Positions 35,190 to 43,430 of a stretch of DNA of 64,000 nucleotides are shown piece by piece. The first letter of the stretch is position 1, and every line of letters begins with the position of its first letter. The stretch comes from Cyclobacterium sp. Its GTDB lineage: Bacteria; Bacteroidota; Bacteroidia; Cytophagales; Cyclobacteriaceae. The stretch spans positions 1 through 64,000 of the forward strand of contig NZ_JABURL010000111.1 of assembly GCF_014762705.1 (NCBI RefSeq), given 5' to 3'. Position numbers and translations under genes: made by a program. The notes beneath the pieces were generated by a model, which ran no database searches, was not told the origin of the DNA, and was given only the letters and a program-made list of their open reading frames with translations.

Positions 35190-35587
35190 CGATACCGCCG
35201 ACTATTTATGAATACTGAGGTCAGGTAAGTAAGTCCGATAAACATGACCAGGATGCTGATTTGTGCATCCTGTTGGATCAGATTAGTGGTGTCCAACAGG
35301 GAGTAGGACATTCCGAAAATGACAGCCAGGCCAAGTGTGATGCCCAACGATTCAAGATGAATTTTTTTCTCCAGTTCATCGAAATGGTTGAACAGATTCC
35401 GGTTGGCAAGAATCATCAAGATACCATTTGCGAAGTTAACAATGATCGCAAAAGGTGTCAGAAATGGATGATGGTCCCAGATAAACTCGGGTCCAAATGT
35501 GGCGATTGCCACGGTAGCTACCCAAGTCCAGGTCCAGATGGCTAATTTTTTAACTCGTTTGTTTCGTTCAAGTTTCATTGTTTTCAT
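35186..35587 (-). CDS. four-helix membrane protein paired with the XRE regulator
   Basis: A 133-aa protein with about four membrane helices (LAIWTWTWVATVAIATFGPEF; FLTPFAIIVNFANGILMILANRN; ITLGLAVIFGMSYSLLD; ISILVMFIGLTYLTSVFIN). The start may be at 35587 or at the second ATG, 35578 (MKLERNK). Small membrane proteins coupled to short XRE regulators are common in Bacillota and Bacteroidota and may modulate the regulator or carry the response; the role here is unknown. The first operator ends 7 bp before the start codon. Confidence 0.7.
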   Translation of the reverse strand: MKTMKLERNKRVKKLAIWTWTWVATVAIATFGPEFIWDHHPFLTPFAIIVNFANGILMILANRNLFNHFDELEKKIHLESLGITLGLAVIFGMSYSLLDTTNLIQQDAQISILVMFIGLTYLTSVFINSRRYR

Positions 35588-35594
35588 ATTTTCA

Positions 35595-35652
35595 TGTAAA
35601 GTGTACTTTACAAATGTAAATAAAACTTTACATATGTCAAGTTTTATTTACA
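35595..35652. promoter_or_regulatory. three phased 18-bp operator palindromes
   Basis: Three sites of 18 bp start at 35595, 35615 and 35635, exactly 20 bp apart: TGTAAAGTGTACTTTACA, TGTAAATAAAACTTTACA and TGTCAAGTTTTATTTACA. The first is a perfect 8+2+8 palindrome; the others keep TGTAAA/TTTACA-like arms. Position directly upstream of the membrane-protein/XRE operon suggests autorepression by the XRE protein. Confidence 0.75.
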
Positions 35653-36051
35653 TTTATTTTTTTCTTGAATTAGAAAACAGTAACCTGTATGGAGTTTACC
35701 TTACATAAGTCGCAAGAACGCCAGATCATTTATTACGTTGAGAAAATCAATTTTTGTAAGAAGAATTAAAACGGAATGAAAAAGTCGGTATCTTTACCCA
35801 ATGGATAAAGTCTAAAAACGTAACTCTTTTAACTCAATATTTTCTGATTACTCTTATTGGCTAAATAGGGTACCACCAACGGTTGGATGCGATTGAATTT
35901 TTAGGGGAGCAGTATATCAATTTTAATCAAGGTACTAAGCAAAGACTTCAAAGAGTCGGTATAATCACTTTTCGAAGAGAAGTAAAATATTTGAACTTTG
36001 GTAGCGCACTCTCGTTTCTTGAAAAAAAAATCACACTTCCTATCAGATTAA
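35653..36051. other. 399-bp intergenic region
   Basis: AT-rich, between the XRE operators and the MBL-fold gene. A 64-codon frame (35883-36077) overlaps the next gene's start and has no supporting features. No repeat or hairpin recognised. Confidence 0.35.
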
Positions 36052-37185
36052 ATGACCAAATTTATTATAATTTTTAAACGCCTTATGCTGCTATCGGTAA
36101 CCATCTTCATTATTTTTGTCATTGCATTCCTACTTTTCATGCAACTACCCCAATTTGGCAAAGCCCCTCAGAGAGAGCGGTTGGAAAAGATCAGGCAATC
36201 ACCTCATTATAAAGAGGGCAGCTTTAAAAATTTGAACTTCACACCTTATCTTTCTGAGGGGTATTCCATGACCAAAATAACGCTGGAATTTATTTTTAAA
36301 AACTTTCCAAAAACCAGCCCAATGGATACCATTCCTTCCATAAAGACAGACCTCAAGGCTTTACCAAAGGACGAAAATATCCTGGTCTGGTTCGGTCACT
36401 CTTCTTATTTTATTCAGTTAAATGGGCTTCGGTTTTTGGTGGATCCCGTATTGTCCGGAAGCGCATCCCCTGTGCCCTATTCTACCCATTCCTTTGTGGG
36501 TACAGATATTTATACAGTGGATGATTTCCCGGAAATTGACTACCTGCTTATTTCTCACGACCATTATGATCATTTGGATTATTTCACCATCCTAAAGTTA
36601 AAGCCAAAAATCCGGCAGGTTGTTTGCGGCTTGGGTGTTGGCGAACATTTTGAATATTGGGGCTACGAGCCAGCCAAAATAGTAGAAAAGGATTGGGACG
36701 AGCGATTGGAAATTGGGGAGGACTTTGCGCTACATACGGCCACATCCCGGCATTTTTCAGGCCGGAGCCTCAAACGTAGCAACACCCTCTGGGTGTCCTT
36801 TGTGCTACAATCAAAGGATTACACCTTGTATGTAGGTGGCGATAGTGGATATGACACCCATTTTGAAGAGCTTGGCAATAAATTTACTGGCTTTGATTTG
36901 GTTATTTTGGATAATGGCCAGTACAATGAAGGGTGGAAAGAACTTCATATGTTTTCTCATGAGGTACTTCAAGCCGGAAATGACCTGAACGCAAAGCGCA
37001 TCATGCCTGTACATTCAGGGAAATTCAAATTGGCAAATCACCCCTGGGACGAACCTTTGGAAACGATTGTAGCCCTGAATGAAGAAAATTTTCATTGCCC
37101 GATTGTTACCCCTAGAATTGGCGAAGTAGTGATGCTGAACGACAGCACCCAGACTTTGTCAAGGTGGTGGAGGGGCATGAAATGA
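36052..37185 (+). CDS. membrane-anchored MBL-fold hydrolase (NAPE-PLD/UlaG-like)
   Basis: A 377-aa protein with an N-terminal membrane helix (LMLLSVTIFIIFVIAFLLFMQL). The metallo-beta-lactamase fold includes WFGHSSYFIQLNGLRFLVDPVLSGSASP and the zinc motif LISHDHYDHLD (His169, His171, Asp173, His174). Further ligands are in TATSRHFSGRSLKRSNTLWVSFVL, YVGGDSGYDTHF and MPVHSGKFKLANHPW. The order fits the NAPE-PLD-like/UlaG-like subgroup, whose members cleave phosphodiester or lactone bonds. The substrate is unknown; a lipid is plausible given the membrane anchor. It is monocistronic. Confidence 0.88.
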   Translation: MTKFIIIFKRLMLLSVTIFIIFVIAFLLFMQLPQFGKAPQRERLEKIRQSPHYKEGSFKNLNFTPYLSEGYSMTKITLEFIFKNFPKTSPMDTIPSIKTDLKALPKDENILVWFGHSSYFIQLNGLRFLVDPVLSGSASPVPYSTHSFVGTDIYTVDDFPEIDYLLISHDHYDHLDYFTILKLKPKIRQVVCGLGVGEHFEYWGYEPAKIVEKDWDERLEIGEDFALHTATSRHFSGRSLKRSNTLWVSFVLQSKDYTLYVGGDSGYDTHFEELGNKFTGFDLVILDNGQYNEGWKELHMFSHEVLQAGNDLNAKRIMPVHSGKFKLANHPWDEPLETIVALNEENFHCPIVTPRIGEVVMLNDSTQTLSRWWRGMK

Positions 37186-37489
37186 AAAAAACACTGTTAT
37201 ATTTTTGGGTCCTTAGTTTAAGTCCTGTTTTCATGGCGTTTACCCATACAGGCCCATGAGGGGAAACCAGCGCACTGATAAGCCTGTTTAAAAAATCACA
37301 AACTTTTTTTTTCATCACGATCTCCTCAAAATCCCCTGGTATTTTCAACTCCAAAATTATCCACCGTTTTCGTAGAAAAAAGCCGTCTCTTTTTCATCAA
37401 TCATGCCCCAAAAACGAGAGGGTACAAAATCAGAATTTTCAGGATGTATTTTGGTCTAAAAACAAAACCAACATTCATTTTAAGGCGGA
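37186..37489. other. 304-bp intergenic region, nothing recognised
   Basis: Convergent gap between the MBL-fold gene and the DUF4256 gene. A minus-strand ORF overlapping the MBL 3' end (37112-37354) is a shadow. Confidence 0.35.
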
Positions 37490-38041
37490 TCAAACCTTTA
37501 AGATCCCCCGAAACCCCCGCGCTCCATAGTAGGATTCGGCTCCATTGTGGTAAATGAATACCCGGCCAAACCGCCAATCTCCGAAGATGGCACCTCCCAG
37601 TTTTCTAACTTCTTCCGGCGTTTGAAGCCAACTTGAGGTTTTGGTATCAAATTTTCCAAACTGCTGCAGTTCCTGGTATTGTTCTTCCGAAAGGAGTGTA
37701 ATACCCATTTCTGATGCCATCCCAAGTGCACTATTTTTGGGTTTATACGTCTTTCGTGATTCCAAAGCTTCGGGGTCATAACAATGGCTCCTTCGTCCTT
37801 TAGGACTTTCTGGGGAGCAATCAATAAAAATAAATTGTCCTACTTCCTTGGTTATGTTTACCACATCGGGTTCTCCTCCCGTTTCTTCCATTTGGAGCAG
37901 GGATCGGAGTTTTGCGGGATGGGCCAGCAGTTTTTCCTGAACAGGCTCCCATTCGAGGCCTTGGTGGCGTTGCCTGTTTTTCTTAAAGCGGTTTTTCAAA
38001 GTGCTTAATAGAGTTGCTGTTTGTTCTGGTGCAAGTTCCAT
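37490..38041 (-). CDS. DUF4256 family protein
   Basis: The ATG at 38041 (MELAPEQTATLLSTLKNRFKKNRQRHQGLEW) gives the usual ~184-residue length; the track start adds 21 unrelated residues. DUF4256 signatures are clear: MEETGGEPDVVNITKEVGQFIFIDCSPESPKGRRSHCYDPEALESRK, GITLLSEEQYQELQQFGKFDTKTSSWLQTPEEVRKLGGAIFGDWRFGRVFIYHNGAESYYGARGFRG. It is a cytoplasmic family of unknown function, widely spread and usually monocistronic. Confidence 0.9.
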   Translation of the reverse strand: MELAPEQTATLLSTLKNRFKKNRQRHQGLEWEPVQEKLLAHPAKLRSLLQMEETGGEPDVVNITKEVGQFIFIDCSPESPKGRRSHCYDPEALESRKTYKPKNSALGMASEMGITLLSEEQYQELQQFGKFDTKTSSWLQTPEEVRKLGGAIFGDWRFGRVFIYHNGAESYYGARGFRGILKV

Positions 38042-38217
38042 GTTAAAGCGTGTAAATTGAAGGTTGAATAGAATTTGCCAATTAGGTATACAAATATATT
38101 TCAATAATATTTAAGTATGGGCTATTCGGCTATTAATTAGGTTGAACAGGGTAACAGATCTTCTGGTAGATCGGCATATAATAACTAGCCTGCCATTAAA
38201 TTACAGTGACATTAGCG

Positions 38218-38538
38218 TTAAAAGCTTTGAAATACTTGAGCTATTCCATTATACTCATCAACGACTTTATTAATTTCTTTTTCAAGATATCCCTCTTCAT
38301 AATAAGGATCCTTTAAAAGGATTAAGAAGTCATTGATTGATACAGTTTCGGCATTGAAAGAGTCTGCGACTGTTAATATCGCCGAGGGATGAAATAAATT
38401 TCTCACGGCAGAGGTATTCATTTTTTCTCCTTTTTCGATTGTTATTTGATCGAGAAGTTCACCAACTATTCCTTCAATTGAAGAGACCTTATTCCCTTCA
38501 ATTCCCTGTGCAATAGTTATTGTAGGTGTTAAATTAAG
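38218..38538 (-). pseudogene. truncated SnoaL/NTF2-like protein
   Basis: The frame is open from 38538 without a start at the expected place: ..NLTPTITIAQGIEGNKVSSIEGIVGELLDQITIEKGEKMNTSAVRNLFHPSAILTVADSFNAETVSINDFLILLKDPYYEEGYLEKEINKVVDEYNGIAQVFQSF, then stop. This matches the first half of NTF2-like proteins (x-LFHPxA-I). The second half, which should continue after VFQSF with more strands, is missing. Truncated at one or both ends. Confidence 0.55.
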
Positions 38539-38649
38539 TTAAATATTATTCTGAAATGTTTCATTGGGTTGTTCTCTAATGGTTCCCAATTTTTTTAAAC
38601 TGGAATGCTCTGTCTCACTTGGGCATACCTATTGACCAATAATCCAAGC

Positions 38650-39624
38650 CTATAATCCAATCCCGATCCTGAATCCTGGACTTACCTGTCTGAAAAATCC
38701 ATTGAAATAAAGCTGTGGCGATACGGTGATATGTTTGCCAACCTGCCAGTTGACGCCAAGCCTGTGGGTGTTGGATTGGAAAATGTCACCACTCTTTTTG
38801 GTCACTGTACCCAGTTCAACTCCAAACCAATTGGGTTTGTCTTTATGGTTAGAGAAGTTCCTCCTATATCCGACATTGGTGAAGTTGTTGATTATGGCCG
38901 TGTTTGCTGCATCGAAAGCAAACATGAGGTTGTTGGAAATATAAAATTGGTTTTTAAGGATGCCTTTGTGGTTCAGTTGCAAGCTTATTTCCCCGGAAAA
39001 ATCTGTCAGGAATTGACCCCTATACACATTGGCACCTACGCCAGCCTGCAAGCTCAGCATATCAAAATATCCGGTGTGCCTGTCTTCCTTTAGGACGATA
39101 TTTCCGGTTTGAGCGTCCGGTCGGAATTCCAAATACCTTAAAAAGCGGTGCTTTTCCGGAAGGCTATCTGCTATGGCAGTCAACATCTTGGAAAAGTCCA
39201 CGTTTATCAATTCCGTGATATCGTTAAACCCAATGATCACCTCATAGCTTCCTGAATTATCCCGTATGTAAGCCTCGTTTTGGAGATTTTCTGAGAGCCT
39301 ATTATCGGCACTGATGTCGAAGCTTTTTATTTTGTCACTGTCCCGGATATCCAATTGTTTTTGAAATCGGTAGTCGATGGTGTAGGCAGTGTTGGGAACC
39401 ATCTGGTCAATTTCCTTCAGCCTTAATTGGAAATCTTCCATGATGGCTTGAAATCGACTTTCTTCCGCCAGAAGGTGGTAATCTTTTATCAGAATCTTCA
39501 TATCCAGTGTACCAGAAGCCTGGTAGAATATGGTGTCTCTGTAACTTTCCGTATCTTGGGAAAAGGCAGGAGTAAATGAAAAAAGGCCAATGAAAGTAAG
39601 CAGGAATAGTGATTGGAATTTCAT
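38650..39624 (-). CDS. outer-membrane protein of an ECF-sigma operon, unknown family
   Basis: A 324-aa protein with a signal peptide (MKFQSLFLLTFIGLFSFTPAFSQ). The first part has predicted helices and a DIRDSDKIKSFDISADN segment. From about residue 190 it turns into alternating strands typical of a small outer-membrane barrel and ends FRIGIGL, with an aromatic-poor last strand. I cannot assign a family. It lies 20 bp after the membrane protein that follows the ECF sigma gene, so the three form an operon. Confidence 0.6.
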   Translation of the reverse strand: MKFQSLFLLTFIGLFSFTPAFSQDTESYRDTIFYQASGTLDMKILIKDYHLLAEESRFQAIMEDFQLRLKEIDQMVPNTAYTIDYRFQKQLDIRDSDKIKSFDISADNRLSENLQNEAYIRDNSGSYEVIIGFNDITELINVDFSKMLTAIADSLPEKHRFLRYLEFRPDAQTGNIVLKEDRHTGYFDMLSLQAGVGANVYRGQFLTDFSGEISLQLNHKGILKNQFYISNNLMFAFDAANTAIINNFTNVGYRRNFSNHKDKPNWFGVELGTVTKKSGDIFQSNTHRLGVNWQVGKHITVSPQLYFNGFFRQVSPGFRIGIGL

Positions 39625-39644
39625 AACGGTTGTTTGTTTTATTT

Positions 39645-40313
39645 TTACAATTTTAGGTTGAGGGCCAGTGTTTGAGGTTGACCTTGGGCAGGATAGCTGC
39701 TGCCCATTCTGATTTTTAGCTTGAATGGTTTCGTTTCCATGAGATTTTGATAGTCATTCGTTTCGGGCAGGAGCATTTCAGTAGTCAATTCCCGGAGGAC
39801 CGGGTTGGGCATGGCTGTACCCAACTGGAATTCCAAAACCGGCCGTTCAACAGTTGGAAGGGGAATACCGATGCGATGTTCGACCTTTTCGATCGGAGAA
39901 ATTGACAATTCAGGTGCCTGCACCCTGGGCGGAGGATTTTTATTCTCTGCCGCTGGAACGGGCTCAGGCAAGCCTGCATGTTGCTGGTCCGGTAGGTTTT
40001 GGGAAATGTTCTGGTTTATTAAGTAATCATCGTCAGCGACCTTGGGTGGGGTTTCCTGCCGTACCAGTGCCTGCAACGCATTCAATTCTTTTTGTTGGGA
40101 CTCCAGCTTGAGGAAAAGGAAAACGGCAACCAGGAAGAGGGTAACCGCTGCCGCCAGCGATGTCACCAGTCCCCAATACAAGGCCCTCGACTTTTTGGGT
40201 TTTGTAATGCCTTTCCAAACCCTTGATTTTGACGCATTGACCACCTGGTCATTTCTTCTTTCGGCTTCCTGTAAGCCCATTTTGATAATTTCGTCTATAT
40301 TATTGGGTTGCAT
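39645..40313 (-). CDS. single-pass membrane protein downstream of ECF sigma, possible anti-sigma
   Basis: A 222-aa protein. Its cytoplasmic N-terminus (NIDEIIKMGLQEAERRNDQVVNASKSRVWKGITKPKKS) precedes one helix (ALYWGLVTSLAAAVTLFLVAVFLFL), then a coiled-coil-like stretch (KLESQQKELNALQALVRQE) and a Pro-rich periplasmic tail. The layout is that of an anti-sigma or sigma-partner protein. It overlaps the sigma gene by 14 bp. No zinc-binding anti-sigma motif is visible, so the role is inference. Confidence 0.6.
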   Translation of the reverse strand: MQPNNIDEIIKMGLQEAERRNDQVVNASKSRVWKGITKPKKSRALYWGLVTSLAAAVTLFLVAVFLFLKLESQQKELNALQALVRQETPPKVADDDYLINQNISQNLPDQQHAGLPEPVPAAENKNPPPRVQAPELSISPIEKVEHRIGIPLPTVERPVLEFQLGTAMPNPVLRELTTEMLLPETNDYQNLMETKPFKLKIRMGSSYPAQGQPQTLALNLKL

Positions 40314-40845
40314 GGCTGTTTCTGTTTTTCAGTTTTCGGATCATATAATTTCTTGCTTTACAGAGCTGTGATTTTGAAGTGCTTTCATTGATTTTCAACA
40401 TTTCTCCGATTTCTTTATGGGAATACCCCTCTATGGCAAACAGGTTGAAAACAGTCCGATACCCTTTGGGCATTTGCTGCAATACCTGCTGGACCTCCTC
40501 TATATCCAATGAATCATCGCTTTCCAGTTGGGGTACATTCAAGCTCAGCACCTCGTCGTCCTCCTGAAACAGCAGTGCTTTTTTTCCCTTCAGAAACCGG
40601 ATGGACTCATTAATCACGACGGTGATGACCCATTTCTGCAGGCTGCCATTGCCGCGGTATTCAAACCGGTCAATGTTTTTCAATACCCGGGTAAAGGATA
40701 CCGATAGCACATCTTCGGTATCGTGGTGGTTTGCCAGGTACCGCATGGCTACATGATAGCTGTGCCGATAGTGCCTGTCAAACAGTTGTCTCTGCGCGGT
40801 AGATTCTTTGCGGATGCATCTTCTAATGATAATTTGCTCTTCCAA
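40300..40845 (-). CDS. ECF RNA polymerase sigma factor
   Basis: A 181-aa ECF sigma factor. Region 2: AMRYLANHHDTEDVLSVSFTRVLKNIDRFEYRGNGSLQKWVITVVINESIRFL. Region 4: LQQMPKGYRTVFNLFAIEGYSHKEIGEMLKINESTSKSQLCKARNYMIRKL. It is the first gene of a three-gene minus-strand operon with a membrane partner and an outer-membrane protein. It is separate from the sigma at 5.7-6.2 kb but has the same overall operon style. Confidence 0.9.
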   Translation of the reverse strand: MEEQIIIRRCIRKESTAQRQLFDRHYRHSYHVAMRYLANHHDTEDVLSVSFTRVLKNIDRFEYRGNGSLQKWVITVVINESIRFLKGKKALLFQEDDEVLSLNVPQLESDDSLDIEEVQQVLQQMPKGYRTVFNLFAIEGYSHKEIGEMLKINESTSKSQLCKARNYMIRKLKNRNSHATQ

Positions 40846-41115
40846 AAGATATTGTGGTTTCCGAAAGTTGGAACCCGAAAATTCAGACAGACGTTGCCTG
40901 TGGGAAAATTATATCATGTGAAAAGATGTTAACGGGAGTAAAGGTTGTATACAAACCTGGGTAATACTTTTTAAATTGTGACCGCACTAATTGAAGGAGT
41001 CATCAAAGCGAATACCATTGAGCGGAAGCAATTGTGAATTCTTATGGCAAACGCTTCCCGAATTTCAGTATGATTTCATTAAATTTACATTAAATGATGA
41101 CAAAAGAACCATATA

Positions 41116-41389
41116 ATGGAAGATTGGAAACGACGCATTAACATCAACCCCAATCAGTGTGTGTGGGGGGGGGAGGCCATGTATCAGGAATATGAGAATA
41201 AGAGTAATTGATATATTGGATCTGCTTGCCGCAGGTCTTAATCAGGAGCAAATTTTAACGGAGTTGCCTGATTTGGTAAATGAAGACATTGAGGCCTCGA
41301 TCAAATATGCACGAGGCAAAATTAATCACTCCGTTTTTGCCGCATTTAATCAACTTCTACGATCTGCTTCAATTTTTCCAAAGCCTTAG
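41116..41389 (+). pseudogene. DUF433 antitoxin-like gene frameshifted at a (TG)n-G9 tract
   Basis: From ATG 41116 the frame reads MEDWKRRININPNQC, the normal DUF433 start. At 41158-41173 the sequence TGTGTGTGGGGGGGGG interrupts it. After the tract the DUF433 body continues one frame away: GGRPCIRNMRIRVIDILDLLAAGLNQEQILTELPDLVNEDIEASIKYARGKINHSV. Restoring CGGRPC needs the tract to be shorter by 1 or 7 nt. DUF433 proteins are VapB-like antitoxins normally followed by a DUF5615 (PIN-like) toxin, which is absent here. Confidence 0.7.
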
Positions 41390-41807
41390 GATAGGTACTG
41401 TCAAAGTAGTCCAGATGTTCATCCGTGACATCTACTTCTACAATCACCCTGGTTATTTCTCCCGTTTCTTCAAACCTGTAATTTTCGTGCCCTCCTGCCC
41501 ACTGTTCCACCTGTGGGCCCGCTGTGATTTCCTTGTCCCCGTCCAAAATTCCGTAATGCTGGATGGAAATAAACTGGTTCGGAATATTTTCGGCTATTCA
41601 GGCCACCATACCAGCCCGGTTTCCTTGGTCATCTGTCCCAATAAAGTAGATTTTCTGCCCTTTTTCCCAGCTACCTTCATAAGTGGAAGTGGGGTTAAAA
41701 AGTGCGGTCCATTGTTCATAGGTGCTTTTATTGCTTAGTCCCAGCATGGTATCAAATACCTTTTCCACCGGAGCGTTGATTTCGATTTTATATTGCTTTT
41801 TTTCCAT
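41346..41807 (-). pseudogene. SRPBCC (Bet v1/AHSA1-like) gene with an in-frame TGA
   Basis: The frame opens MEKKQYKIEINAPVEKVFDTMLGLSNKSTYEQWTALFNPTSTYEGSWEKGQKIYFIGTDDQGNRAGMVA, then TGA at 41598-41600. It continues in the same frame: IAENIPNQFISIQHYGILDGDKEITAGPQVEQWAGGHENYRFEETGEITRVIVEVDVTDEHLDYFDSTYPKALEKLKQIVEVD. Both halves together are a full-length SRPBCC ligand-binding protein (153 codons). A CGA (Arg) to TGA change explains the stop. Its 3' end overlaps the DUF433 gene tail. Confidence 0.85.
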
Positions 41808-42026
41808 GGTGCGATTTTATGTCTATTATTTTAATCCTTCAACTTAACCCATTTTTTCCAAATTTAGCGACTCCTTTAATAAGTCAAAGGGTGTAAAAGC
41901 GTCAATGTATAGGGTAAATAGGGACATATTAATGGCGTTCTCCGGTTTTGATCCTTAAAAAGAAGGCTTTACGTAAGCTTAACGTTGGGGAATCAGGACC
42001 GGCAGCACCATGTGCTCTCCGAACTG

Positions 42027-42380
42027 TCACACAGGCTGTCCGAAAGTCAGCAAATTGTTATCTGGATCGAGCAGGGAAAACTCCTTTTGCCCCCAGCCCT
42101 TGACTTCCAAATGCCCATTTGGATGAATGGGTATGTTTTTATCAAGCATTTCCTGGTAAAGCGCCTCAATATTTTCTGTCCTGATGTAAACCTGTCCGTA
42201 ATTTTTATTGGGATCCAAATCCCTAAACTCAAAGAAATGAAATTGAATGTTGTCTTTTTGCAGCATCAGGTAACCCTCATAGTCCTTTTCTCCGAATGCT
42301 TCAAATCCCAAGAGGGTATAGTAGTCCCGAGTTTTGGCTTTGTTCCGCATGGGTAATTTGGGGTGGATGGCTGTAAGCAT
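42027..42380 (-). CDS. VOC / bleomycin-resistance-like protein
   Basis: A 117-aa VOC protein: LTAIHPKLPMRNKAKTRDYYTLLGFEAFGEKDYEGYLMLQKDNIQFHFFEFRDLDPNKNYGQVYIRTENIEALYQEML.., ending EFSLLDPDNNLLTFGQPV. The DPDNN turn and paired beta-alpha-beta-beta-beta units are clear. It resembles the bleomycin-binding subgroup, but resistance is not implied. It diverges from the YdeI gene. Confidence 0.85.
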   Translation of the reverse strand: MLTAIHPKLPMRNKAKTRDYYTLLGFEAFGEKDYEGYLMLQKDNIQFHFFEFRDLDPNKNYGQVYIRTENIEALYQEMLDKNIPIHPNGHLEVKGWGQKEFSLLDPDNNLLTFGQPV

Positions 42381-42518
42381 AGGATTTAAGTGGGGTGGCT
42401 TTTAAATTTAATCAAAATTATTCCTATTTTTAATTTGTATAATAATAAGAGGTTGGGCTAAATAATTGATTTAATCTGGATTTACGTCTTTAGTGATTAC
42501 AAGATTTAGGGTTATTTG

Positions 42519-43094
42519 ATGAAAAAGCGTGAAATTAGTGAAATATACTTGCAGAATTCCAAAGAATGGAGGGAATGGCTGGAGAAAAATCACGACAAAG
42601 TAGCCGGCGTTTATTTGATTTTTTATACAGTTGACCATGAAATGCCGTCCATGCGGTGGGAGGAAGCGGTAATGGTAGCTTTGTGCTTTGGATGGATCGA
42701 TTCTACCACCTACAGCCTGGGCAATGGCAAACGCCGGCAATACTTCACAAGGCGGAAATCTAAAAGCAATTGGAGTGCCATCAACAAAAGCTACATTGAT
42801 AGGCTGTTAGCAGATGGATTGATGCATGAAAGTGGAATGAACGCCATTGCAATAGCAAAAGAAAATGGCAGCTGGAATAGTTTCGACGATGTAGAAAAAG
42901 GGATTATTCCCGAGGATCTGAAGTCAGCTTTCAAAAAGCATCCAGAAGCGTTTGCCAATTACCAGAATTTTGCTCCATCATACAGGAAAAGTTACTTGTA
43001 CTGGCTGCAACAAGCAAAAAGACCAGCGACAAGAACAAATCGGCTCTATGAAATCATTGACCTGTGCAAAAGGAATATCAAAAGCAGACAGTAA
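42519..43094 (+). CDS. YdeI/OmdA family protein
   Basis: ATG at 42519 is used (the track uses a TTG one codon earlier). The 191-aa protein follows the YdeI/OmpD-associated family throughout: REISEIYLQNSKEWREWLEKNHDKVAGVYLIFYTV, MRWEEAVMVALCFGWIDSTTYSLGNGKRRQYFTRRKSKSNWSAINKSYIDRLLADGLM, and a terminal YLYWLQQAKRPATRTNRLYEIIDLCKRNI. It is cytoplasmic; in enterobacteria YdeI is linked to polymyxin or peptide stress, but no mechanism is established for this group. Confidence 0.88.
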   Translation: MKKREISEIYLQNSKEWREWLEKNHDKVAGVYLIFYTVDHEMPSMRWEEAVMVALCFGWIDSTTYSLGNGKRRQYFTRRKSKSNWSAINKSYIDRLLADGLMHESGMNAIAIAKENGSWNSFDDVEKGIIPEDLKSAFKKHPEAFANYQNFAPSYRKSYLYWLQQAKRPATRTNRLYEIIDLCKRNIKSRQ

Positions 43095-43219
43095 TCCTTT
43101 GGGGTCTTTGGGAAGGTTTTCTAAGGCATTACTAAAGGATTTAGGAAAGACCTTTCAAATATTTATTTCTGCAGCGAATTCTTAAAGGGATTGCCTATGC
43201 ATTGATGGAGAAGACCTCC

Positions 43220-43236
43220 GAGGTTTGAGAAACCTC
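43220..43236. repeat. small palindromic element in an intergenic region
   Basis: GAGGTTT-GAG-AAACCTC is a perfect 7-bp stem inside 'gacctccgaggtttgagaaacctcaaatg'. It resembles the start of a longer CCTCGGAGG-type hairpin that has decayed on the right side. The surrounding 43095-43362 shows no gene. Confidence 0.35.
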
Positions 43237-43362
43237 AAATGTACCAATCCAAACCAATTAGGTCTTCAGTTATGGAATTGATGGAAATATAATTGCTAAT
43301 GCTTATTCCGGGTTGAATTATCTACTCAACCAGCCTGTGAAATACCGAGAAAAGAAATTTAT

Positions 43363-43398
43363 CTACGAAATAATCGTAATAAAATGATTATATCGTAG
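43363..43398. promoter_or_regulatory. BlaI-type operator upstream of blaI/blaR1
   Basis: CTACGAAATAATC and GATTATATCGTAG are 13-bp arms (one mismatch) around a 10-bp centre. Within the left part lies CTACGA-AATAA-TCGTAA, a shorter site of the form CTACGA-N5-TCGTAR. It ends 33 bp before the blaI start codon and is the expected autoregulatory site. The same CTACGA-N5-TCGTAG pattern recurs at 45035-45051. Confidence 0.75.
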
Positions 43399-43430
43399 GT
43401 TTTTTCATTTTGGTTTTTTACCTTTACCTT

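Noticed and set aside
35883-36077. 64-codon ORF before the MBL gene
   Set aside because: Overlaps the next gene's start and shows no recognisable domain.
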